Assembly (NCBI GenBank): GCA_963082975.1
Contig: OY720350.1
Coordinates: 3,061,001 to 3,125,000, forward strand
Reading direction: 5' to 3'
Source: Labia minor
Taxonomy: Eukaryota > Arthropoda > Insecta > Dermaptera > Spongiphoridae
DNA length: 64,000 bases
Part shown: piece by piece, positions 27,101 to 38,174 of the stretch
Layout of the letters: the number at the start of each line of letters is the position of its first letter
Position numbering within the stretch: position 1 is the stretch's first letter
Notes under the pieces: generated by a model
Told to the model about the DNA's origin: nothing
The model's database searches: none
Seen by the model: only the letters and a program-made list of their open reading frames with translations
Made by a program: the position numbers and the translations under genes

Positions 27101-28163
27101 TGCTAAATTAAGTGAAACACTAAAGTCTATTGGAGCTTTGCCTACTCAATCTGATCCCTGCATTTTTCAACTAAAAGAAGGAACAGATAATTGTTTAATC
27201 GCAATCTACGTTGACGATCTTATCATTGCGTCCAAGAATTCTAAATGCATTTTGAAAATAAAAAACAAACTTTCAAAAGAATTTAAAGTGAAAGATCTGG
27301 GAGAGGTCAGTTACTGCCTAGGGATTGAATTCAAGAGAGAAGATGATCGAATCAAACTTAATCAAAAGGGATATATCTCTGACATCCTGAATCGTTTCGG
27401 AATGTCCGAATGCAAACCGATTCGAACACCGATGAATCCTAATACAAAATTATTCAAAATTGAAGATCCTCCAAGTGAAGAAGAAACGAAGTTGCCATAT
27501 CGCGAACTTATTGGAGCTCTTACGTATCTCGCAGTGACCACCAGGCCTGACATTTGTTTTTCAGTGAGCTATTTAAGTCAATTTAATAATTGTTTCAGAC
27601 AAATACATTGGATTGCCGCTAAACGCGTTCTTCGCTATCTTAAAGGAACCATTGATCTAGGAATCACATACAAGAAGACCAATGAATCTCTAAAAGGATA
27701 TGTTGATGCAGATTGGGGAAACTGTACGACTGACAGAAAGTCCTTCACCGGATATGCGTTTATCCTTAATAAAAGTCCTATAAGTTGGGAAAGCAGAAAG
27801 CAAAGGACCGTGGCATTATCTTCAACTGAAGCCGAGTACATGGCGCTCTCTGACGCTACGAAAGAAGCCATCTATCTCAAAAGCTTTCTTGAAGAACTCA
27901 ATTTTAAAGAATTATCCAATATTACGTTATATACTGATAATAACGGAGCACTCAAATTAGCCGAGAATCCAGTATTCCACGGAAGAAGTAAACATATAGA
28001 TATAAGACATCATTTCATCCGCGATATCTTAGAAAAGAAAATGTTAAAATTGAATCACGTTTCATCTGAAGAAAACGTTGCAGATGTGTTCACCAAGTCG
28101 ATTCCCAGGATGAGACACTACTCTTGCCTTGAACTTATGGGAATCTACACACCCACTACTTAA
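24153..28163 (+). CDS. Copia-type Gag-Pol polyprotein, 1336 aa, intact
   Basis: One frame encodes all the proteins of the element, cleaved by its own protease. Gag occupies about residues 1-230 (NYDTW near the start, UBN2-like helical region about 60-190). A CCHC zinc knuckle follows: C233, C236, H241, C246. The aspartic protease has DSGAS at 286-290. Integrase has an H421/H426...C454/C457 zinc-binding domain, then a catalytic core with D484, D547 and E583, 35 residues apart (DD35E). A basic linker at 757-780 holds two GRP motifs. Reverse transcriptase runs about 825-1090, with D909 in QLDITCAYLSG and YVDD at 1019-1022. RNase H runs about 1180-1311, with DADW (1185-1188), E1226/E1228 in STEAEY, D1262 in YTDNNG, and KHIDIRHHFIRD (1280-1291). 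The length is close to Drosophila copia, and gag and pol are fused without a frameshift. Gag excess over Pol must come from splicing or processing; which is not visible here. No catalytic residue is missing. Confidence 0.97.
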   Translation: MNFCKIETLNKDNYDTWKMQMQALLIKNDEWSYVIGEIKKPVATASDAASTSAVTEWIKNDRKARSDIILCISPSELKQIKNCESSYEVWQKLESIYQSKGPARKATLLKQLTLTKMEQGEDIKNHLNRFFDAVDKLKDMEVEINSDLLSIMLLYSLPASYENFRCAIESRDNLPTPETLKIKILEESEARKNEERISNSNAMFVKRKFFKRYQASENSSNEKQRKGTFKFRCNSCKEIGHKAAHCKNKYKNKNQQDAKSSEQVGLIANEAFTSDSTNIKQKWCLDSGASSHLCKNINEFVEIDNTKHGTLKLANNSSTSILAEGKAEFKTEVSGNLKHVILDKALHVPDLRTNLLSVSKITQKGFEVTFKKDSAFIIGPDKQTKIIAKKEGDLYFVQETEESCKVATKIKNSFNDIMLWHQRLGHLNSKDLYNLRSRGIIKNLNMEINDEINCDVCFQGKMTRSSFPKISERKTNILELIHSDVCGPMRTESLNKSKYFIEFIDDNSRWCEVRFLRSKDQVLEATKEFIALAEKQLGKKIKCLQTDNGTEYLNQDFDKFLKENGITRRLTVPYNPEQNGVSERKNRTLLNTARCLLMQSGLPPKFWAEAVNTANYIRNRCPTKSLNRKTPYELWNKKIPNIENFKVFGCKVLFLNRNPGRGKFDSRCKEGIFLGYSEESKGYRIWIPKEMKVEISRDVKFIENFKRNFNQFSNLEIEVAEKEEIDSSQQLIHLENNEEFLEDASENEEVSADKPESSSRRRGRPRLLRTGFPGRPKKQFSQESVQTLLSYEQSFLSEVSLKEAMNSPEAEEWNRAISTEVQSILENDTWKLEKRPEDKEIIGSRIVLRNKFRSDGTIERKKARLVAQGFKQIPGVHFNETFAPVARMSSIRLLSSLAVQYEMKIHQLDITCAYLSGHLNEEIFMEPPKNLKEILKNITEDNEVCENIKKKAERMLEELLVGDKVCRLNKALYGLRQAGRSWHAKLSETLKSIGALPTQSDPCIFQLKEGTDNCLIAIYVDDLIIASKNSKCILKIKNKLSKEFKVKDLGEVSYCLGIEFKREDDRIKLNQKGYISDILNRFGMSECKPIRTPMNPNTKLFKIEDPPSEEETKLPYRELIGALTYLAVTTRPDICFSVSYLSQFNNCFRQIHWIAAKRVLRYLKGTIDLGITYKKTNESLKGYVDADWGNCTTDRKSFTGYAFILNKSPISWESRKQRTVALSSTEAEYMALSDATKEAIYLKSFLEELNFKELSNITLYTDNNGALKLAENPVFHGRSKHIDIRHHFIRDILEKKMLKLNHVSSEENVADVFTKSIPRMRHYSCLELMGIYTPTT
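26421..26492 (+). other. Basic linker with two AT-hook-like GRP motifs (residues 757-780)
   Basis: Between the acidic integrase tail (about 716-756) and RT, the protein has RRGRPR at 761-766 and PGRPKK at 773-778. The core of an AT-hook, a minor-groove binder of AT-rich DNA, is GRP flanked by basic residues, and both segments fit loosely. The same residues could equally form a bipartite nuclear localisation signal, as Ty1 integrase has in a similar place. DNA binding is not shown by the sequence. Confidence 0.45.
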
Positions 28164-28183
28164 GCAAGTCGTCTTTGCGCGTC

Positions 28184-28192
28184 GAGGGGAAG
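28184..28192 (+). promoter_or_regulatory. Polypurine tract
   Basis: GAGGGGAAG immediately precedes the TGTTAG start of the 3' LTR. The purine run resists RNase H and primes plus-strand DNA synthesis in LTR retrotransposons. Only 20 bp separate it from the Gag-Pol stop codon. Confidence 0.9.
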
Positions 28193-28468
28193 TGTTAGAA
28201 ATACATTTCGTATATTTCCGCCACTCATAAGACGCCATCTATCGCTCAAGCTATAAAGCATATATTCATATAGTTTGACAGCCATTACATGTGTTCGATT
28301 TATATTATACATTTTGTTTCTTTGTTCTATAAATTTTAACTAATTAATAATTGTAATCTATTAATAATAATAAATAATCTTGTTTTTTGATTGAATAAAT
28401 ATATATATAAACTTTAAACTGTGATTTGTTCTTTCAACGGACTTCCTCGATCTAACCGACCTCTAACA
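28193..28468 (+). repeat. 3' long terminal repeat (276 bp)
   Basis: TGTTAG...CTAACA, identical by eye to 23746-24021 at an offset of 4447 bp. The two LTRs are copied from one template at insertion, so lack of difference indicates a recent insertion or later conversion. This copy supplies the 3' processing signals of the genomic RNA. Confidence 0.96.
28369..28399 (+). terminator. Putative polyadenylation signals in the 3' LTR
   Basis: Two AATAAA hexamers, 28369-28374 and 28394-28399, lie 70-100 bp from the LTR end. Either could direct cleavage of the element's RNA. The LTR is A/T-rich here, so chance occurrence is possible and the one used cannot be chosen from sequence. Confidence 0.5.
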
Positions 28469-28473
28469 TATTT
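28469..28473 (+). repeat. Right target-site duplication TATTT
   Basis: Direct repeat of 23741-23745, followed by CTGATGAATAA of the satellite monomer. Confidence 0.93.
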
Positions 28474-28814
28474 CTGATGAATAATTATTTTTTATGCCTA
28501 AAACCTAGGGTCATCCTACGATGACCTTTCATAATTTTTAAGGGAAAATTAAAAAATCAAATTTTTAAAAATAAATAATAATTTCGTTCATTTTACATCA
28601 TAAAAATATTAAAAAAATATATTATTGATATTTCTGATGAATAATTATTTTTTATGCCTAAAACCTAGGGTCATCCTACGATGACCTTTCATAATTTTTA
28701 AGGGAAAATTAAAAAATGAAATTTTTAAAAAAAAATAATAAATTCGTTCATTTTACATCATAAAAATATTAAAAAAATATATTATTGATATTTCTGATGA
28801 ATAATTATTTTTTT

Positions 28815-30098
28815 ATGTCGAAAACCTAGGGTCATCCTACGATGACCTTTCATAATTTTTAAGGGAAAATTAAAAAATGAAATTTTTAAAAATAAATAAT
28901 AAATTCGTTCATTTTACATCATAAAAATATTAAAAAAATATATTATTGATATTTCTGATGAATAATTATTTTTTTATGTCGAAAACCTAGGGTCATCCTA
29001 CGATGACCTTTCATAATTTTTAAGGGAAAATTAAAAAATGAAATTTTTAAAAATAAATAATAAATTCGTTCATTTTACATCATAAAAATATTAAAAAAAT
29101 ATATTATTGATATTTCTGATGAATAATTATTTTTTATGCCTAAAACCTAGGGTCATCCTACGATGACCTTTCATAATTTTTAAGGGAAAATTACAAAATG
29201 AAATTTTTAAAAAAAAATAATAAATTCGTTCATTTTACATCATAAAAATATTAAAAAAATATATTATTGATATTTCTGTGGAATAATTATTTTTTTATGT
29301 CGAAAACCTAGGGTCATCCTACGATGACCTTTCATATTTTTTACGGGAAAATTAAAAAATGAAATTTTTAAAAATAAATAATAATTTCGTTCATTTTACA
29401 TCATAAAAATATTAAAAAAATATATTATTGATATTTCTGATGAATAATTATTTTTTATGCCTAAAACCTAGGGTCATCCTACGATGACCTTTCATAATTT
29501 TTAAGGGAAAATTAAAAAATGAAATTTTTAAAAATAAATAATAAATTCGTTCATTTTACATCATAAAAATATTAAAAAAATATATTATTGATATTTCTGA
29601 TGAATAATTATTTTTTTATGTCGAAAACCTAGGGTCATCCTACGATGACCTTTCATAATTTTTAAGGGAAAATTAAAAAATGAAATTTTTAAAAATAAAT
29701 AATAAATTCGTTCATTTTACATCATAAAAATATTAAAAAAATATATTATTGATATTTCTGATGAATAATTATTTTTTATGCCTAAAACCTAGGGTCATCC
29801 TACGATGACCTTTCATAATTTTTAAGGGAAAATTACAAAATGAAATTTTTAAAAAAAAATAATAAATTCGTTCATTTTACATCATAAAAATATTAAAAAA
29901 ATATATTATTGATATTTCTGTGGAATAATTATTTTTTTATGTCGAAAACCTAGGGTCATCCTACGATGACCTTTCATATTTTTTACGGGAAAATTAAAAA
30001 ATGAAATTTTTAAAAATAAATAATAATTTCGTTCATTTTACATCATAAAAATATTAAAAAAATATATTATTGATATTTCTGATGAATAATTATTTTTT
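28815..30098 (+). repeat. Two tandem copies of a 642-bp, 4-monomer higher-order repeat
   Basis: Approximate boundaries. The rare TTACAAAATG variant lies at 29191 and 29833, 642 bp apart. CTGTGGAAT and the ATAATAATTTCG monomer recur at the same spacing. The order of subtypes is GTCG monomer, T6 GCC monomer, TTACAAAATG/CTGTGG monomer, then CATATTTTTTACGGG with AATAATTTCG. Confidence 0.7.
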
Positions 30099-30934
30099 AT
30101 GCCTAAAACCTAGGGTCATCCTACGATGACCTTTCATAATTTTTAAGGGAAAATTAAAAAATGAAATTTTTAAAAAAAAATAATAAATTCGTTCATTTTA
30201 CATCATAAAAATATTAAAAAAATATATTATTGATATTTCTGATGAATAATTATTTTTTTATGTCGAAAACCTAGGGTCATCCTACGATGACCTTTCATAA
30301 TTTTTAAGGGAAAATTAAAAAATGAAATTTTTAAAAATAAATAATAAATTCGTTCATTTTACATCATAAAAATATTAAAAAAATATATTATTGATATTTC
30401 TGATGAATAATTATTTTTTTATGTCGAAAACCTAGGGTCATCCTACGATGACCTTTCATAATTTTTAAGGGAAAATTAAAAAATGAAATTTTTAAAAATA
30501 AATAATAAATTCGTTCATTTTACATCATAAAAATATTAAAAAAATATATTATTGATATTTCTGATGAATAATTATTTTTTTATCCCTAAAACCTAGGGTC
30601 ATCCTACGATGACCTTTCATAATTTTTACGGGAAAATTAAAAAATGAAATTTTTAAAAATAAATAATAAATTCGTTCATTTTACATCATAAAAATATTAA
30701 AAAAATATATTATTGATATTTCTGATGAATAATTATTTTTTTATGTCGAAAACCTAGGGTCATCCTACGATGACCTTTCATAATTTTTAAGGGAAAATTA
30801 AAAAATGAAATTTTTAAAAATAAATAATAAATTCGTTCATTTTACATCATAAAAATATTAAAAAAATATATTATTGATATTTCTGATGAATAATTATTTT
30901 TTTATGTCGAAAACCTAGGGTCATCCTACGATGA

Positions 30935-33052
30935 CCTTTCATAATTTTTAAGGGAAAATTAAAAAATGAAATTTTTAAAAATAAATAATAAATTCGTTCA
31001 TTTTACATCATAAAAATATTAAAAAAATATATTATTGATATTTCTGATGAATAATTATTTTTTTATCCCTAAAACCTAGGGTCATCCTACGATGACCTTT
31101 CATAATTTTTACGGGAAAATTAAAAAATGAAATTTTTAAAAATAAATAATAAATTCGTTCATTTTACATCATAAAAATATTAAAAAAATATATTATTGAT
31201 ATTTCTGATGAATAATTATTTTTTTATGTCGAAAACCTAGGGTCATCCTACGATGACCTTTCATATTTTTTACGGGAAAATTAAAAAATCAAATTTTTAA
31301 AAATAAAGAATAAATTCGTTCATTTTACATGATAAAAATATTAAAAAAATATATTATAGATATTACTGATGAATAATTATTTTTTTATGCCTAAATCCTA
31401 GGGTCATCCTACGATGACCTTTCATAATTTTTAAGGGAAAATTAAAAAATGAAATTTTTAAAAATAAATAATAAATTCGTTCATTTTACATCATAAAAAT
31501 ATTAAAAAAATATATTATTGATATTTCTGATGAATAATTATTTTTTATGCCTAAAACCTAGGGTCATCCTACGATGACCTTTCATAATTTTTAAGGGAAA
31601 ATTACAAAATGAAATTTTTAAAAAAAAATAATAAATTCGTTCATTTTACATCATAAAAATATTAAAAAAATATATTATTGATATTTCTGATGAATAATTA
31701 TTTTTTTATGTCGAAAACCTAGGGTCATCCTACGATGACCTTTCATAATTTTTACAGGAAAATTAAAAAATGAAATTTTTAAAAATAAATAATAAATTCG
31801 TCTATTTTACATCATAAAAATATTAAAAAAATATATTATTGATATTTCTGTGGAATAATTATTTTTTTATGTCGAAAACCTAGGGTCATCCTACGATGAC
31901 CTTTCATATTTTTTACGGGAAAATTAAAAAATCAAATTTTTAAAAATAAAGAATAAATTCGTTCATTTTACATCATAAAAATATTAAAAAAATATATTAT
32001 AGATATTTCTGATGAATAATTATTTTTTTATGCCTAAAACCTAGGGTCATCCTACGATGACCTTTCATAATTTTTAAGGGAAAATTAAAAAATGAAATTT
32101 TTAAAAATAAATAATAAATTCGTTCATTTTACATCATAAAAATATTAAAAAAATATATTATTGATATTTCTGATGAATAATTATTTTTTTATGTCGAAAA
32201 CCTAGGGTCATCCTACGATGACCTTTCATAATTTTTAAGGGAAAATTAAAAAATGAAATTTTTAAAAATAAATAATAAATTCGTTCATTTTACATCATAA
32301 AAATATTAAAAAAATATATTATTGATATTTCTGATGAATAATTATTTTTTTATGTCGAAAACCTAGGGTCATCCTACGATGACCTTTCATAATTTTTAAG
32401 GGAAAATTAAAAAATGAAATTTTTAAAAATAAATAATAAATTCGTTCATTTTACATTATAAAAATATTAAAAAAATATATTATTGATATTTCTGATGAAT
32501 AATTATTTTTTTATCCCTAAAACCTAGGGTCATCCTACGATGACCTTTCATAATTTTTACGGGAAAATTAAAAAATGAAATTTTTAAAAATAAATAATAA
32601 ATTCGTTCATTTTACATCATAAAAATATTAAAAAAATATATTATTGATATTTCTGATGAATAATTATTTTTTTATGTCGAAAACCTAGGGTCATCCTACG
32701 ATGACCTTTCATATTTTTTACGGGAAAATTAAAAAATCAAATTTTTAAAAATAAAGAATAAATTCGTTCATTTTACATGATAAAAATATTAAAAAAATAT
32801 ATTATAGATATTACTGATGAATAATTATTTTTTTATGCCTAAATCCTAGGGTCATCCTACGATGACCTTTCATAATTTTTAAGGGAAAATTAAAAAATGA
32901 AATTTTTAAAAATAAATAATAAATTCGTTCATTTTACATCATAAAAATATTAAAAAAATATATTATTGATATTTCTGATGAATAATTATTTTTTATGCCT
33001 AAAACCTAGGGTCATCCTACGATGACCTTTCATAATTTTTAAGGGAAAATTA
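30935..33052 (+). repeat. Higher-order segment duplicated at +4988 bp (copy 1)
   Basis: Matches 35923-38040. Markers at exactly 4988 bp: ACATGATAA at 31327/36315 and 32775/37763, TTTACAGG at 31751/36739, and the unique ACATTATAA at 32453/37441. Similarity ends inside a monomer, where TTACAAAATG at 33051 faces TTAAAAAATG in the other copy. The offset is 31 monomers. Confidence 0.75.
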
Positions 33053-34473
33053 CAAAATGAAATTTTTAAAAAAAAATAATAAATTCGTTCATTTTACATC
33101 ATAAAAATATTAAAAAAATATATTATTGATATTTCTGATGAATAATTATTTTTTTATGTCGAAAACCTAGGGTCATCCTACGATGACCTTTCATAATTTT
33201 TAAGGGAAAATTAAAAAATGAAATTTTTAAAAATAAATAATAAATTCGTTCATTTTACATCATAAAAATATTAAAAAAATATATTATTGATATTTCTGAT
33301 GAATAATTATTTTTTTATGTCGAAAACCTAGGGTCATCCTACGATGACCTTTCATAATTTTTAAGGGAAAATTAAAAAATGAAATTTTTAAAAATAAATA
33401 ATAAATTCGTTCATTTTACATCATAAAAATATTAAAAAAATATATTATTGATATTTCTGATGAATAATTATTTTTTTATCCCTAAAACCTAGGGTCATCC
33501 TACGATGACCTTTCATAATTTTTACGGGAAAATTAAAAAATGAAATTTTTAAAAATAAATAATAAATTCGTTCATTTTACATCATAAAAATATTAAAAAA
33601 ATATATTATTGATATTTCTGATGAATAATTATTTTTTTATGTCGAAAACCTAGGGTCATCCTACGATGACCTTTCATATTTTTTACGGGAAAATTAAAAA
33701 ATCAAATTTTTAAAAATAAAGAATAAATTCGTTCATTTTACATGATAAAAATATTAAAAAAATATATTATAGATATTACTGATGAATAATTATTTTTTTA
33801 TGCCTAAATCCTAGGGTCATCCTACGATGACCTTTCATAATTTTTAAGGGAAAATTAAAAAATGAAATTTTTAAAAATAAATAATAAATTCGTTCATTTT
33901 ACATCATAAAAATATTAAAAAAATATATTATTGATATTTCTGATGAATAATTATTTTTTATGCCTAAAACCTAGGGTCATCCTACGATGACCTTTCATAA
34001 TTTTTAAGGGAAAATTACAAAATGAAATTTTTAAAAAAAAATAATAAATTCGTTCATTTTACATCATAAAAATATTAAAAAAATATATTATTGATATTTC
34101 TGATGAATAATTATTTTTTTATGTCGAAAACCTAGGGTCATCCTACGATGACCTTTCATAATTTTTACAGGAAAATTAAAAAATGAAATTTTTAAAAATA
34201 AATAATAAATTCGTCTATTTTACATCATAAAAATATTAAAAAAATATATTATTGATATTTCTGTGGAATAATTATTTTTTTATGTCGAAAACCTAGGGTC
34301 ATCCTACGATGACCTTTCATATTTTTTACGGGAAAATTAAAAAATCAAATTTTTAAAAATAAAGAATAAATTCGTTCATTTTACATCATAAAAATATTAA
34401 AAAAATATATTATAGATATTTCTGATGAATAATTATTTTTTTATGCCTAAAACCTAGGGTCATCCTACGATGA

Positions 34474-36741
34474 CCTTTCATAATTTTTAAGGGAAAATTA
34501 AAAAATGAAATTTTTAAAAAAAAATAATAAATTCGTTCATTTTACATCATAAAAATATTAAAAAAATATATTATTGATATTTCTGATGAATAATTATTTT
34601 TTTATGTCGAAAACCTAGGGTCATCCTACGATGACCTTTCATAATTTTTAAGGGAAAATTAAAAAATGAAATTTTTAAAAATAAATAATAAATTCGTTCA
34701 TTTTACATCATAAAAATATTAAAAAAATATATTATTGATATTTCTGATGAATAATTATTTTTTTATGTCGAAAACCTAGGGTCATCCTACGATGACCTTT
34801 CATAATTTTTAAGGGAAAATTAAAAAATGAAATTTTTAAAAATAAATAATAAATTCGTTCATTTTACATCATAAAAATATTAAAAAAATATATTATTGAT
34901 ATTTCTGATGAATAATTATTTTTTTATCCCTAAAACCTAGGGTCATCCTACGATGACCTTTCATAATTTTTACGGGAAAATTAAAAAATGAAATTTTTAA
35001 AAATAAATAATAAATTCGTTCATTTTACATCATAAAAATATTAAAAAAATATATTATTGATATTTCTGATGAATAATTATTTTTTTATGTCGAAAACCTA
35101 GGGTCATCCTACGATGACCTTTCATAATTTTTAAGGGAAAATTAAAAAATGAAATTTTTAAAAATAAATAATAAATTCGTTCATTTTACATCATAAAAAT
35201 ATTAAAAAAATATATTATTGATATTTCTGATGAATAATTATTTTTTTATGTCGAAAACCTAGGGTCATCCTACGATGACCTTTCATAATTTTTAAGGGAA
35301 AATTAAAAAATGAAATTTTTAAAAATAAATAATAAATTCGTTCATTTTACATCATAAAAATATTAAAAAAATATATTATTGATATTTCTGATGAATAATT
35401 ATTTTTTTATCCCTAAAACCTAGGGTCATCCTACGATGACCTTTCATAATTTTTACGGGAAAATTAAAAAATGAAATTTTTAAAAATAAATAATAAATTC
35501 GTTCATTTTACATCATAAAAATATTAAAAAAATATATTATTGATATTTCTGATGAATAATTATTTTTTTATGTCGAAAACCTAGGGTCATCCTACGATGA
35601 CCTTTCATAATTTTTAAGGGAAAATTAAAAAATGAAATTTTTAAAAATAAATAATAAATTCGTTCATTTTACATCATAAAAATATTAAAAAAATATATTA
35701 TTGATATTTCTGATGAATAATTATTTTTTTATCCCTAAAACCTAGGGTCATCCTACGATGACCTTTCATAATTTTTACGGGAAAATTAAAAAATGAAATT
35801 TTTAAAAATAAATAATAAATTCGTTCATTTTACATCATAAAAATATTAAAAAAATATATTATTGATATTTCTGATGAATAATTATTTTTTTATGTCGAAA
35901 ACCTAGGGTCATCCTACGATGACCTTTCATAATTTTTAAGGGAAAATTAAAAAATGAAATTTTTAAAAATAAATAATAAATTCGTTCATTTTACATCATA
36001 AAAATATTAAAAAAATATATTATTGATATTTCTGATGAATAATTATTTTTTTATCCCTAAAACCTAGGGTCATCCTACGATGACCTTTCATAATTTTTAC
36101 GGGAAAATTAAAAAATGAAATTTTTAAAAATAAATAATAAATTCGTTCATTTTACATCATAAAAATATTAAAAAAATATATTATTGATATTTCTGATGAA
36201 TAATTATTTTTTTATGTCGAAAACCTAGGGTCATCCTACGATGACCTTTCATATTTTTTACGGGAAAATTAAAAAATCAAATTTTTAAAAATAAAGAATA
36301 AATTCGTTCATTTTACATGATAAAAATATTAAAAAAATATATTATAGATATTACTGATGAATAATTATTTTTTTATGCCTAAATCCTAGGGTCATCCTAC
36401 GATGACCTTTCATAATTTTTAAGGGAAAATTAAAAAATGAAATTTTTAAAAATAAATAATAAATTCGTTCATTTTACATCATAAAAATATTAAAAAAATA
36501 TATTATTGATATTTCTGATGAATAATTATTTTTTATGCCTAAAACCTAGGGTCATCCTACGATGACCTTTCATAATTTTTAAGGGAAAATTACAAAATGA
36601 AATTTTTAAAAAAAAATAATAAATTCGTTCATTTTACATCATAAAAATATTAAAAAAATATATTATTGATATTTCTGATGAATAATTATTTTTTTATGTC
36701 GAAAACCTAGGGTCATCCTACGATGACCTTTCATAATTTTT
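34474..36741 (+). repeat. Higher-order segment duplicated at +5469 bp (copy 1)
   Basis: Matches 39943-42210. It runs from a TTTTTAAAAAAAAATAATAAA monomer through the triplicated dimer to the ACATGATAA marker (36315 against 41784) and the TTACAAAATG monomer. The copies part where TACAGG near 36741 replaces AAGGG. The offset is 34 monomers. Confidence 0.7.
35279..36244 (+). repeat. 322-bp dimer amplified three times
   Basis: Three consecutive pairs at 35279, 35601 and 35923. Each pair is an AAGGG...ATCCCTAAAACC monomer followed by an ACGGG...GTCGAAAACC monomer. They are followed by the CATATTTTTTACGGG/ACATGATAA monomer at 36245. Confidence 0.8.
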
Positions 36742-38040
36742 ACAGGAAAATTAAAAAATGAAATTTTTAAAAATAAATAATAAATTCGTCTATTTTACAT
36801 CATAAAAATATTAAAAAAATATATTATTGATATTTCTGTGGAATAATTATTTTTTTATGTCGAAAACCTAGGGTCATCCTACGATGACCTTTCATATTTT
36901 TTACGGGAAAATTAAAAAATCAAATTTTTAAAAATAAAGAATAAATTCGTTCATTTTACATCATAAAAATATTAAAAAAATATATTATAGATATTTCTGA
37001 TGAATAATTATTTTTTTATGCCTAAAACCTAGGGTCATCCTACGATGACCTTTCATAATTTTTAAGGGAAAATTAAAAAATGAAATTTTTAAAAATAAAT
37101 AATAAATTCGTTCATTTTACATCATAAAAATATTAAAAAAATATATTATTGATATTTCTGATGAATAATTATTTTTTTATGTCGAAAACCTAGGGTCATC
37201 CTACGATGACCTTTCATAATTTTTAAGGGAAAATTAAAAAATGAAATTTTTAAAAATAAATAATAAATTCGTTCATTTTACATCATAAAAATATTAAAAA
37301 AATATATTATTGATATTTCTGATGAATAATTATTTTTTTATGTCGAAAACCTAGGGTCATCCTACGATGACCTTTCATAATTTTTAAGGGAAAATTAAAA
37401 AATGAAATTTTTAAAAATAAATAATAAATTCGTTCATTTTACATTATAAAAATATTAAAAAAATATATTATTGATATTTCTGATGAATAATTATTTTTTT
37501 ATCCCTAAAACCTAGGGTCATCCTACGATGACCTTTCATAATTTTTACGGGAAAATTAAAAAATGAAATTTTTAAAAATAAATAATAAATTCGTTCATTT
37601 TACATCATAAAAATATTAAAAAAATATATTATTGATATTTCTGATGAATAATTATTTTTTTATGTCGAAAACCTAGGGTCATCCTACGATGACCTTTCAT
37701 ATTTTTTACGGGAAAATTAAAAAATCAAATTTTTAAAAATAAAGAATAAATTCGTTCATTTTACATGATAAAAATATTAAAAAAATATATTATAGATATT
37801 ACTGATGAATAATTATTTTTTTATGCCTAAATCCTAGGGTCATCCTACGATGACCTTTCATAATTTTTAAGGGAAAATTAAAAAATGAAATTTTTAAAAA
37901 TAAATAATAAATTCGTTCATTTTACATCATAAAAATATTAAAAAAATATATTATTGATATTTCTGATGAATAATTATTTTTTATGCCTAAAACCTAGGGT
38001 CATCCTACGATGACCTTTCATAATTTTTAAGGGAAAATTA
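35923..38040 (+). repeat. Higher-order segment duplicated at +4988 bp (copy 2)
   Basis: Second copy of 30935-33052, sharing the single-occurrence ACATTATAA marker (37441). It ends in the chimeric monomer 38014-38174. Confidence 0.75.
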
Positions 38041-38174
38041 AAAAATGAAATTTTTAAAAATAAAGAATAAATTCGTTCATTTTACATGATAAAAATATTA
38101 AAAAAATATATTATAGATATTACTGATGAATAATTATTTTTTTATGCCTAAATCCTAGGGTCATCCTACGATGA
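38014..38174 (+). repeat. Chimeric satellite monomer
   Basis: Begins as the CATAATTTTTAAGGG/AATGAAATTTTT subtype and ends as the AAAGAATAAATT/ACATGATAA/ATTACTGATG/CCTAAATCC subtype. Elsewhere the latter starts CATATTTTTTACGGG with AATCAAAT. The switch lies between about 38047 and 38063, the end of the 4988-bp duplication. Confidence 0.65.

Larger units (their letters stand above)
23746..28468 (+). mobile_element. Complete copia-type LTR retrotransposon, 4723 bp
   Basis: Order of parts: 276-bp 5' LTR, primer-binding site, short leader, one 1336-codon Gag-Pol ORF, polypurine tract and 276-bp 3' LTR, flanked by TATTT duplications. Integrase lies before RT/RNase H, which defines the Ty1/copia superfamily rather than Ty3/gypsy. 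There is no envelope-like ORF between the stop codon (28163) and the polypurine tract. The LTRs appear identical and the ORF has no stop or frameshift, so this is a young, structurally autonomous copy. It lies in the same direction as the satellite monomers as written here. Its base composition is clearly richer in G+C than the flanking satellite. Half-tRNA priming and LTR length resemble Drosophila copia; the family name is not assigned. Confidence 0.97.

Noticed and set aside
24914..27871. Minus-strand ORFs of 63-78 codons opposite Gag-Pol
   Set aside because: All lie antisense to conserved pol or gag coding sequence and show no domain of their own.
28164..28183. Envelope-like third ORF
   Set aside because: Only 20 bp lie between the Gag-Pol stop codon and the polypurine tract.
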